Shown here in pieces: positions 56,816 to 64,000 of a stretch of DNA of 64,000 nt. Numbering within the stretch: the first letter of the stretch is position 1; each line of letters begins with the position of its first letter. Where the stretch lies: NCBI RefSeq assembly GCF_013133775.1, contig NZ_JABGBO010000008.1:1-64000 (forward strand). The letters are read 5' to 3'. Source of the DNA: Pelistega europaea (GTDB lineage: Bacteria > Pseudomonadota > Gammaproteobacteria > Burkholderiales > Burkholderiaceae_B). The translations under genes and the position numbers were made by a program. Under the pieces are notes generated by a model, which saw only the letters and a program-made list of their open reading frames with translations, made no database searches and was not told where the DNA came from.

Positions 56816-58414
56816 ATGTTTATTTTGGGAAAAAAGCTTTTACTCTGTGCGCTCAGTTTTTCTGCTTCTTTTGCTGTACATGCTAAAAATACATTGGTTT
56901 ATTGTTCAGAAGGTAGTCCGGCAGGGTTTGATTCAGCTCAATACTCTTCGGGTACAGATTATGATGCATCAGCAAGTAATCTTTTCAATAGTTTAATGAT
57001 GTTCCCTCGAGGAGAAACGAAGGCAGTACCAGGACTGGCTGAAAGTTACGAGGTCTCTCCAGATAATTTAACGTACATTTTTCATTTGCGTAAAAATGTT
57101 AAGTGGCATACCACAAAATATTTTACCCCTTCGCGTGATTTTAATGCGGATGATGTTGTATTCACGTTTGATCGGTTATCAAATAAAAATAATTTTTTGA
57201 ATAAAGTATATCCTGCTGAGTTCCCCTATTTTACAGACATAGGACTTAATAAAACGATTAAATCAGTAGAGAAAATTGATGACTATACGGTTAAATTCAC
57301 ATTGAACAGTGTGGATGCTTCCTTTATTCAAATTATGGCTATGCCCATCACCTCTATCTATTCAAAAGAATATGCAGAGAAATTAGTGGCACAAGGCAAG
57401 GCAGAAATGATTAATCAACAACCTATCGGTACAGGCCCTTTTATTTTTGAGCGTTACCAAAAAGATGCTTCTATCCGCTATAAAGCAAATCACCAATATT
57501 GGGATGCAAAGGATATGCCTGCAGTGGAGCATTTAATTTTTTCGATTACTAAGGATGCTTCTGTTCGCTATCAAAAACTTCAAGCAGGAGAGTGTGACAT
57601 TATGTCATACCCACTTCCTGCAGATATTTCGAGCATGAAGAAAGATAAGAACTTGGTTGTGCAGAGCAATCCTGGTTTTAATATTGGCTTTCTTGCCTAT
57701 AACACAGAAATTCCTCCTTTCAATAAGGTAGAGGTTCGTCAGGCATTAGATTATGCAATTAATAAACCTGCAATTATTCAGGCGGTTTATGCAGGGCAGG
57801 GACAACTCGCTGTCAACCCAATGCCCGTCACTCAATGGTCTTTTAATAAAAAAATCAAACCTCGGGAGATGGATGTTGCTAAAGCAAAAGAATTATTAGC
57901 TAAGGCGGGTTATCCCAATGGTTTTGAGACAACTTTATGGTCGATTCCTGTTCAGCGTCCTTATAATCCTAATGGTAGGTTGATGGCAGAAATGCTACAA
58001 GCGGATTGGGCAAAAATTGGTGTTAAAGTCAAAATTACCACTTATGAGTGGGGGGAGTACCTCAAACGTGCTAGCAAGGGAGAGCATCAAATTGCAATGT
58101 CAGGGTGGACTAGTAACAACGGTGACCCCGATAACTGGTTAGGTAACTTATTCAGCTGTGAGGCGATAGGGGGAAGTAATTTTTCACGGTTTTGTTATGC
58201 CCCCTTCCAGAAAATTGTCACAGAAGCCAAACATACGATAAATCCAGAAAAACGAAGTGTGCTTTATGAAGAAGCACAGCAGATTTTTTTTGATCAGGCC
58301 GTGGCCTCTATTATTGCTACCTCTATTGTTAATGTCCCAATGCGTAAAGGAGTTTCCGGATTTAAGATAAGTCCTTTTGGCCTTTTCCAATTTTCAGGGG
58401 TGAGTGTTGAATAA
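56816..58414 (+). CDS. Periplasmic dipeptide-binding protein (DppA/SBP_bac_5 family), orphan
   Basis: A receptor of 532 residues, the length of DppA. It has a signal peptide (about 1-24, ending VHA), then LVYCSEGSPAGFDSAQYSSGTDYDAS, typical of the DppA N-terminus, and NNGDPDNWLGNLFSC near 440. ATG 56816 has GGAG seven bases upstream. No permease or ATPase genes are adjacent, so it must use a transporter encoded elsewhere. The next gene is an ArgE-type deacylase. Dipeptides, haem or other peptides are possible ligands. Confidence 0.9.
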   Translation: MFILGKKLLLCALSFSASFAVHAKNTLVYCSEGSPAGFDSAQYSSGTDYDASASNLFNSLMMFPRGETKAVPGLAESYEVSPDNLTYIFHLRKNVKWHTTKYFTPSRDFNADDVVFTFDRLSNKNNFLNKVYPAEFPYFTDIGLNKTIKSVEKIDDYTVKFTLNSVDASFIQIMAMPITSIYSKEYAEKLVAQGKAEMINQQPIGTGPFIFERYQKDASIRYKANHQYWDAKDMPAVEHLIFSITKDASVRYQKLQAGECDIMSYPLPADISSMKKDKNLVVQSNPGFNIGFLAYNTEIPPFNKVEVRQALDYAINKPAIIQAVYAGQGQLAVNPMPVTQWSFNKKIKPREMDVAKAKELLAKAGYPNGFETTLWSIPVQRPYNPNGRLMAEMLQADWAKIGVKVKITTYEWGEYLKRASKGEHQIAMSGWTSNNGDPDNWLGNLFSCEAIGGSNFSRFCYAPFQKIVTEAKHTINPEKRSVLYEEAQQIFFDQAVASIIATSIVNVPMRKGVSGFKISPFGLFQFSGVSVE

Positions 58415-58474
58415 GCAGCATAAACCAGTCTCAATAAATATGATTTCACTTTATATGTCAGGGTTGATTAGCAA

Positions 58475-59629
58475 ATGAATACACAGCAATGGCTAAAGGA
58501 GCTTGTCTCCTTTGATACAACCAGTCGTTATTCTAATTTGGAGTTAATTGATAGGGTTCGGTCTTACTTTGACCGTTACAACCTACCTAGTTGGATTACC
58601 AAAAATTCAGATGGTACTAAAGCAAATCTATTTGCAACACTACCAGCCTATGATGGTAATACACAAGGAGGAATTGTTTTATCAGGACATACAGACGTGG
58701 TTCCTGTGGATGGGCAAGAGTGGGATACAGACCCCTTTGTCCTGACTGAGAAGGAAGGAAAGCTATATGGGAGAGGGACTTGCGATATGAAAGGATTTCT
58801 TGCTTCTGCATTGGCTTTGCTTCCAGAGTTCATACAACAAAAACGCAAAAAACCGCTGCATTTTGCTTTTTCCTATGATGAAGAGCTCGGCTGCGTAGGA
58901 GCCCCGTTAATGATTGATGAATTGGTGAGACGTCAGCAGCAAATTGAAGGATGTGTTGTTGGCGAGCCCACGCATATGCGGGTCATTGTTGCGCATAAAG
59001 GGAGCAGTACATTTACCTGTCATGTCCATGGTAGGGCTGCACATGGATCTCTGACTCCTTTGGGTTGTAACGCCGTTGAACATGCCGCACGCCTCATTTG
59101 CCATATTCAAGATGTTGCTGAAATGTATCGCCAGAATGGACCCTTTGATAATGATTATGATGTGCCTTTTACCACCTTATCTTCAAATATGATTCAAGGA
59201 GGAACGGCATCAAATATTATCCCTAGTGATTGTTCTTTTACCTATGAAGTGCGTAACCTGCCTGGTGTTCCCATGCAACAAATCCAATCTAAGATAGAGG
59301 ATTATATTCATCAAATCTTGTTGCCGAGGATGAGGACGACATTTCCTGAAGCGAATATAGACATTACTGTGGACAATACCACTTTAAGTTTAGAGGCTTC
59401 TGAGCAAGCCGCAATCACAGCCCTGGTTCGAGCATTAACGCAGGATAACAAAATTCGGAAAGTAGGTGGAGGTACCGAAGCAGGACTCTTTGAGAAGATT
59501 GGCATTCCTTCTATTGTATGCGGTCCTGGGAATCTTGACCAAGCACATAAACCGAATGAGTTTATTGAGCTTACACAGCTGGTGGCGTGTGATAATTTTT
59601 TGAGAAAACTGGTTGCTTCATTGCAATAA
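58475..59629 (+). CDS. ArgE-type M20 deacylase, paralogue B
   Basis: A 384-residue zinc amidase, clearly a duplicate of 48681-49832: the same SGHTDVVPVDGQ, GRGTCDMKGF, CVVGEPT and AHKPNEFIEL motifs with many scattered substitutions. Notable changes are GGGTEAGLFE instead of YGTEAGLFE near the substrate pocket. It lies 60 nt after the dipeptide-binding protein with no terminator between, so it may act on a product of that uptake route rather than in arginine synthesis. The ribosome site is weak. Confidence 0.85.
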   Translation: MNTQQWLKELVSFDTTSRYSNLELIDRVRSYFDRYNLPSWITKNSDGTKANLFATLPAYDGNTQGGIVLSGHTDVVPVDGQEWDTDPFVLTEKEGKLYGRGTCDMKGFLASALALLPEFIQQKRKKPLHFAFSYDEELGCVGAPLMIDELVRRQQQIEGCVVGEPTHMRVIVAHKGSSTFTCHVHGRAAHGSLTPLGCNAVEHAARLICHIQDVAEMYRQNGPFDNDYDVPFTTLSSNMIQGGTASNIIPSDCSFTYEVRNLPGVPMQQIQSKIEDYIHQILLPRMRTTFPEANIDITVDNTTLSLEASEQAAITALVRALTQDNKIRKVGGGTEAGLFEKIGIPSIVCGPGNLDQAHKPNEFIELTQLVACDNFLRKLVASLQ

Positions 59630-59996
59630 TTGACTGTTCATTCACTCCTGAGAGGGGATGGCATTTTTGATTAATACTCAGCGTAAGCGCTTTGTTAATA
59701 AGAAGGAAAAGATTGCGTAAAAGTCCTCAACAAAACAAAAGCGCTCCAGAGTTATACACTCAAAAACGTTAAACCCTTGAAAAAATAGCTATTTTTACAA
59801 CATTTTTTGGCATTCCTACTTGTGGAAAACTCAAAAAAATGTTAAATTTAGAGGCTAACCTTTAATGGGTTAGGAGTGAAGTTATAGTGACTTGAGCCTG
59901 TCGTTGCTTTTTAATGGGTTGAGTTGATTGGCTATAACTACTTGAATTAATTAATTTTTAGAGCCTCACCAATCGTAGTGAGGTATGGAGAAAACG
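59630..59996 (+). promoter_or_regulatory. Promoter and structured leader of the rplC operon
   Basis: No gene is present in these 367 bp. CTAACC/GGTTAG (59855-59860 with 59868-59873), AGTTATAG/CTATAACT (59880-59887 with 59932-59939) and CCTCAC/GTGAGG (59964-59969 with 59978-59983) form hairpins. TTTAATGGGTT occurs twice (59861, 59910). The last hairpin ends four bases before the Shine-Dalgarno GGAG. Since rplC no longer follows rpsJ, this leader probably carries the promoter and perhaps L4-type autoregulation. A weak TTGTGG-17-TAAATT pair is at 59820-59848. Confidence 0.6.
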
Positions 59997-60686
59997 ATGT
60001 CGAATACGACACCTACACCTGCCGCTCATCGGTTAGGACTAGTGGGTCGCAAGGTTGGCATGATGCGTATTTTTACTGAGGAAGGCGAGTCTATCCCAGT
60101 AACAGTGCTAGACGTATCTAACAACCGTGTTACTCAAGTTAAGTCTGTAGAGACTGATGGTTATGCAGCGGTTCAAGTTGCTTACGGTACTCGCCGTGCA
60201 ACTCGTGTGACTAAAGCATTGGCTGGTCACTACGCTAAAGCTGGCGTTGAAGCTGGCTCTATCCTTAAAGAGTTCCGTTTAGATCCTGCTAAAGCTGCTG
60301 AATTTACAGCGGGTGCTGTTGTGCCTGTTGAAAGCGTGTTTGAAGCTGGTCAAAAAGTAGACGTTCAAGGTACAACTATCGGTAAAGGTTTTGCTGGTAC
60401 TATCAAACGTCACAACTTCGGTTCTCAACGTGCTTCTCACGGTAACTCACGTTCTCACCGTGTCCCTGGTTCTATCGGTCAAGCACAAGACCCAGGTCGC
60501 ATTTTCCCTGGTAAACGCATGTCAGGTCACTTAGGTGATGTGACTCGTACAGTTCAAAATCTTGAAGTTGTTCGCGTAGACGCTGAGCGTGGTTTGTTGT
60601 TGGTTAAAGGCGCTGTTCCTGGCCACAAAAACTCAGATATCGTCGTTCTACCAGCAATCAAAATGTCTGTTAAAGGAGCCAAATAA
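59997..60686 (+). CDS. rplC: 50S ribosomal protein L3
   Basis: L3 starts 50S assembly near the peptidyl transferase centre. It has 229 residues with [15 protein letters not shown] at the start and [21 protein letters not shown] near 160-180, including the glutamine methylated in other bacteria. ATG 59997 has GGAG six bases upstream; ATG 59985 does not. It overlaps rplD by one base. Confidence 0.98.
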   Translation: MSNTTPTPAAHRLGLVGRKVGMMRIFTEEGESIPVTVLDVSNNRVTQVKSVETDGYAAVQVAYGTRRATRVTKALAGHYAKAGVEAGSILKEFRLDPAKAAEFTAGAVVPVESVFEAGQKVDVQGTTIGKGFAGTIKRHNFGSQRASHGNSRSHRVPGSIGQAQDPGRIFPGKRMSGHLGDVTRTVQNLEVVRVDAERGLLLVKGAVPGHKNSDIVVLPAIKMSVKGAK

Positions 60687-61306
60687 TGGAACTTAAGCTC
60701 CTAAATGAACAAGGTCAATCTAGCGCAACAGTAAGCGCTCCAGATACAATCTTTGGTCGCGAATTTAACGAAGCGTTGATTCACCAAATCGTGGTAGCTT
60801 ACCAAGCTAACGCACGCAGTGGTAATCGTGCACAAAAAGATCGTTCTGAAGTTAAACATACGACTAAAAAACCATGGCGTCAAAAAGGTACTGGCCGTGC
60901 TCGTGCTGGTATGTCTTCTTCTCCTTTATGGCGTGGAGGTGGTCGTATTTTCCCTAACTCTCCAGACGAGAACTTTAGCCAAAAAGTAAACAAGAAGATG
61001 TACCGTGCAGGTATCCGTTCTATCTTGTCACAGTTGGCTCGTGAAGATCGTATCGCTGTAGTGGATTCTTTCACTTTCGATACCCCTAAAACAAAATTGG
61101 CTGCAACAAAACTTAAAGCAATGGGCTTGGATTCAGTATTAGTAATCACTGACGCTGTTGACGAGAATACCTACTTAGCGACTCGCAACTTGCCACACGT
61201 TGCTGTTGTTGAGCCACGTTACGCTGATCCGCTTTCTTTAGTACACTACAAAAAAGTATTGATTACTAAAGCAGCTATCGCTCAATTTGAGGAGATCTTA
61301 GGATGA
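60686..61306 (+). CDS. rplD: 50S ribosomal protein L4
   Basis: 206 residues. [25 protein letters not shown] (about 63-87) is the loop lining the peptide exit tunnel. In E. coli L4 also represses its own operon through the S10 leader. Here the natural target would be the rplC leader. It overlaps both neighbours (TAATG and ATGA). Confidence 0.98.
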   Translation: MELKLLNEQGQSSATVSAPDTIFGREFNEALIHQIVVAYQANARSGNRAQKDRSEVKHTTKKPWRQKGTGRARAGMSSSPLWRGGGRIFPNSPDENFSQKVNKKMYRAGIRSILSQLAREDRIAVVDSFTFDTPKTKLAATKLKAMGLDSVLVITDAVDENTYLATRNLPHVAVVEPRYADPLSLVHYKKVLITKAAIAQFEEILG

Positions 61307-61605
61307 AAGCAGAACGTTTATTGCAAGTAATTCTGGCTCCAGTCATCACAGAAAAAGCAACCTTTATTGCTGAATCTGGCGCGAAACCACAAATCGCATT
61401 GCGTGTGGCTTCTGATGCAACTAAACCAGAAATTAAAGCAGCTGTTGAAATGCTTTTTAAAGTAGAAGTTGAGTCTGTCTCTGTTCTGAACCGTAAAGGT
61501 AAGGTTAAACGTACTGGCCGTTATATGGGTCGTCGCCGTGATAACCGTATCGCTTACGTTTCGCTCAAAAAAGGTCAAGAACTTGACTTTTCGGAGGTGA
61601 ACTAA
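61303..61605 (+). CDS. rplW: 50S ribosomal protein L23
   Basis: 100 residues; [12 protein letters not shown] at the start and [20 protein letters not shown] in the middle. L23 lies at the tunnel exit and docks trigger factor and SRP. Four-base overlap with rplD. Confidence 0.98.
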   Translation: MKAERLLQVILAPVITEKATFIAESGAKPQIALRVASDATKPEIKAAVEMLFKVEVESVSVLNRKGKVKRTGRYMGRRRDNRIAYVSLKKGQELDFSEVN

Positions 61606-61606
61606 G

Positions 61607-62434
61607 ATGGCATTAGTTAAAATGAAACCAACGTCAGCTGGTCGCCGTGGTATGATTAAGGTAGTTACACCTGGTCTACACAAAGGTGCTCCATTTGCTG
61701 CGTTATTAGAAACACAAAAACGTGGTTCTGGCCGTAATAACAACGGTCATATTACCGTACGTCATCGTGGTGGTGGTCACAAATCTCACTACCGTATTAT
61801 TGACTTCCGTCGTAATAAAGATGGTATCCAAGCTAAAGTTGAGCGTATTGAATACGATCCAAACCGTACTGCACATATCGCTTTAGTTTGCTATGCTGAC
61901 GGTGAGCGTCGTTACATCATCGCTCCACGTAACTTAGAAGTGGGTGCTGTTATCGAATCAGGTAAAGAAGTGCCTATCCGTGTAGGTAACACAATGCCTA
62001 TCCGTAACATCCCAGTAGGTACTACTATTCACTGCCTAGAGTTGCAACCAGGTAAAGGTGCTCAATTAGCACGTTCTGCTGGTGCTTCTGCTGTATTGAT
62101 GGCTCGTGAAGGTATCTATGCTCAAGTACGTTTACGTTCTGGTGAAGTTCGTTTAGTACACATCGACTGCCGTGCAACTATCGGTGAAGTAAGCAATGGT
62201 GAACATAGCTTGCGTCAAATCGGTAAAGCTGGTGCAGTACGTTGGCGCGGTATTCGCCCAACCGTACGTGGTGTGGCAATGAACCCGGTTGATCACCCAC
62301 ATGGTGGTGGTGAAGGCCGTACTGGTGAGGCACGTGAACCTGTGAGCCCATGGGGTACTCCTACTAAGGGTTACAAAACTCGCCGTAACAAACGTACAGA
62401 CAATATGATTGTCTCACGTCGTAAGCGTAAATAA
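61607..62434 (+). CDS. rplB: 50S ribosomal protein L2
   Basis: 275 residues. It is a primary 23S rRNA-binding protein needed for peptidyl transfer, with the conserved [18 protein letters not shown] and [16 protein letters not shown] (catalytic-region histidine) segments. It starts one base after the rplW stop. Confidence 0.99.
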   Translation: MALVKMKPTSAGRRGMIKVVTPGLHKGAPFAALLETQKRGSGRNNNGHITVRHRGGGHKSHYRIIDFRRNKDGIQAKVERIEYDPNRTAHIALVCYADGERRYIIAPRNLEVGAVIESGKEVPIRVGNTMPIRNIPVGTTIHCLELQPGKGAQLARSAGASAVLMAREGIYAQVRLRSGEVRLVHIDCRATIGEVSNGEHSLRQIGKAGAVRWRGIRPTVRGVAMNPVDHPHGGGEGRTGEAREPVSPWGTPTKGYKTRRNKRTDNMIVSRRKRK

Positions 62435-62447
62435 GGGACGGTAAACT

Positions 62448-62723
62448 ATGTCACGTTCAATTAAAAAAGGTCCTTTCGTAGATGCTCACCTCATGAAGAA
62501 GGTAGAAGCTGCTATCGAAGGCAAAGATAAAAAGCCGATCAAAACTTGGTCGCGTCGTTCAACCATCCTTCCCGATTTTATCGGATTGACAATCGCTGTA
62601 CACAACGGTCGTCAGCACGTTCCAGTATATGTGAACGAAAACATGGTTGGTCATAAGCTTGGCGAATTCGCACATACTCGTACATTCAAGGGTCATGCTG
62701 CGGACAAAAAGTCTAAGAGGTAA
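62448..62723 (+). CDS. rpsS: 30S ribosomal protein S19
   Basis: 91 residues starting [15 protein letters not shown] with [19 protein letters not shown] in the middle. It forms a complex with S13 in the 30S head. Follows rplB by 13 nt. Confidence 0.99.
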   Translation: MSRSIKKGPFVDAHLMKKVEAAIEGKDKKPIKTWSRRSTILPDFIGLTIAVHNGRQHVPVYVNENMVGHKLGEFAHTRTFKGHAADKKSKR

Positions 62724-62726
62724 GCG

Positions 62727-63056
62727 ATGGAAACAACTGCAATCGTTCGTGGTGTTCATATTTCAGCGCAAAAAACTCGCCTTGTTGCGGATTTAATCCG
62801 TGGCAAGTCAGTAGCTCAAGCGTTGAATATCTTAACATTCACACAGAAAAAAGCCGCTGTCATCATTAAGAAAGCTCTTGAGTCTGCTATTGCAAACGCA
62901 GAGCACAACGATGGTGCTGATATTGATGAGTTAAAAGTAACCACTATCTATGTGGACAAAGCTCAATCAATGAAGCGTTTCTCCGCACGTGCCAAAGGCC
63001 GCGGTAACCGTATTGAGAAGCAAACTTGCCACATTGTGGTTAAAGTTGGTGCTTAA
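62727..63056 (+). CDS. rplV: 50S ribosomal protein L22
   Basis: 109 residues. A beta-hairpin (about 80-100, [15 protein letters not shown]) lines the exit tunnel, where macrolide-resistance changes occur; none is apparent. Follows rpsS by three nt. Confidence 0.98.
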   Translation: METTAIVRGVHISAQKTRLVADLIRGKSVAQALNILTFTQKKAAVIIKKALESAIANAEHNDGADIDELKVTTIYVDKAQSMKRFSARAKGRGNRIEKQTCHIVVKVGA

Positions 63057-63065
63057 GGAGTCATA

Positions 63066-63845
63066 ATGGGTCAAAAAGTTCACCCTACAGGGTTCCGTCT
63101 CGCTGTAACCCGTAACTGGAATTCTCGCTGGTTTGCTGAAGATGCAGATTTCGGTACTATGCTAGCAGAAGACATTCGTGTACGCGAGTACTTGAAGCGC
63201 AAACTTAAAGCTGCTTCAGTTGGTCGTGTATTAATTGAACGCCCAGCTAAGAACGCACGTATTACTGTGTTCTCTGCTCGTCCAGGCGTGATTATCGGTA
63301 AAGGCGGTGACGATATCGATGCATTAAAATCTGACTTGCAACGCTTAATGGGCGTGCCAGTTCATGTTAACATCGAAGAAATTCGTAAACCAGAAGTTGA
63401 TGCGCAATTAATCGCTGATTCTATCGCTCAACAACTTGAAAAACGTATCATGTTCCGTCGTGCCATGAAACGTGCTATGCAAAACGCTATGCGCGCTGGT
63501 GCACAAGGTATCAAAGTAGCTGCTTCAGGTCGTTTGAATGGTATCGAAATTGCTCGTACAGAATGGTATCGTGAAGGTCGTGTACCTCTCCATACTTTAC
63601 GTGCTATCATCGATTACGCTACATCAGAAGCTCAAACTACTTACGGTATCATCGGTATCAAAGTATGGGTTTACAAAGGCGACTTATTGCCAAATGGCGA
63701 AATGCCAGCTGAAGCTCCTTCTCGTGATGAAGAGCGTCGTGCTCGTCGTCCACGTGGTGAGCGTACAGAGCAACGTCGTCCAAGCCGTCGTGGTCGCAAG
63801 CCAGCAGCTGCAGCTGAAGCAGCTCCTGCGGCAGAAGGAGAATAA
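63066..63845 (+). CDS. rpsC: 30S ribosomal protein S3
   Basis: 259 residues: a KH domain with the [11 protein letters not shown] motif (about 75-85) and the C-terminal domain, then an Arg/Ala/Glu-rich tail (about 218-259) like that of other betaproteobacteria. It lies at the mRNA entry site. Follows rplV by nine nt. Confidence 0.99.
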   Translation: MGQKVHPTGFRLAVTRNWNSRWFAEDADFGTMLAEDIRVREYLKRKLKAASVGRVLIERPAKNARITVFSARPGVIIGKGGDDIDALKSDLQRLMGVPVHVNIEEIRKPEVDAQLIADSIAQQLEKRIMFRRAMKRAMQNAMRAGAQGIKVAASGRLNGIEIARTEWYREGRVPLHTLRAIIDYATSEAQTTYGIIGIKVWVYKGDLLPNGEMPAEAPSRDEERRARRPRGERTEQRRPSRRGRKPAAAAEAAPAAEGE

Positions 63846-63847
63846 AC

Positions 63848-64000
63848 ATGTTATCACCAGCACGTAGAAAATACCGTAAAGAGCAAAAAGGCCGTAATAC
63901 TGGTCTAGCTACTCGCGGTACTAACGTAAACTTTGGCGATTTCGGTCTAAAAGCTACAGGTCGTGGTCGTTTGACAGCACGTCAAATCGAGGCAGCTCGT
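63848..64000 (+). CDS. rplP: 50S ribosomal protein L16 (partial, cut by the window end)
   Basis: The first 51 codons begin [17 protein letters not shown] and continue [18 protein letters not shown], the L16 N-terminus. It starts two bases after rpsC, in the normal S10-operon order. Confidence 0.96.
   Translation, partial: MLSPARRKYRKEQKGRNTGLATRGTNVNFGDFGLKATGRGRLTARQIEAAR

Overview
The window reads as a chromosomal segment of a low-GC betaproteobacterium, most likely Burkholderiales/Alcaligenaceae. The gene order tRNA-Tyr, tRNA-Gly, tRNA-Thr, tuf, tRNA-Trp, secE, nusG, rplKAJL, rpoBC, rpsLG, fusA, tuf, rpsJ, rplC and onward is the classic proteobacterial core, and the lengths and termini of RpoB, RpsC and RplC fit this class. 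Naming a genus (a Pelistega-, Taylorella- or Oligella-like organism) is inference only.

The translation and transcription backbone occupies 1-13999, 37278-42216 and 59997-64000. Two blocks of metabolic and transport genes break it. Block 1 (about 14.0-37.2 kb) lies between rpoC and rpsL. Block 2 (about 42.2-60.0 kb) lies between rpsJ and rplC, so the S10 operon is split and rplC has its own structured leader. The two tuf genes are indistinguishable by eye over 1235 bp, and the match ends inside the terminator loop, as expected of gene conversion.

Block 1 runs as follows. First comes an iron region with Fur-box-like sites, an ATP-grasp ligase, an MFS exporter gene broken at two simple-sequence tracts (G9 and CTTTT units), and a complete siderophore ABC importer of the CeuE/FatB type. 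Then come serA, an FAA hydrolase, arginase, a PACE-type efflux protein and a DUF1289 protein. Next is a TRAP transporter with a Cc2672/Sgx9260-like amidohydrolase and a DpkA-like imino-acid reductase. A secreted phytase-like esterase follows. The block ends with an acyl-CoA dehydrogenase, a hydratase, a family III CoA transferase and a CitE-like lyase, which together match the itaconate-degradation set Ich/Ict/Ccl.

Block 2 holds a second TRAP transporter, a decayed lacI-family regulator, gabD, an MHS-family symporter, an ArgE-type deacylase, the metNIQ methionine importer, a VOC protein, an AAHS-family aromatic acid symporter, rmuC, an orphan DppA-like binding protein and a second ArgE paralogue. 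Together the two blocks describe an asaccharolytic lifestyle built on importing organic acids, amino acids and peptides. No rRNA genes, insertion sequences, CRISPR arrays or prophage genes were seen.
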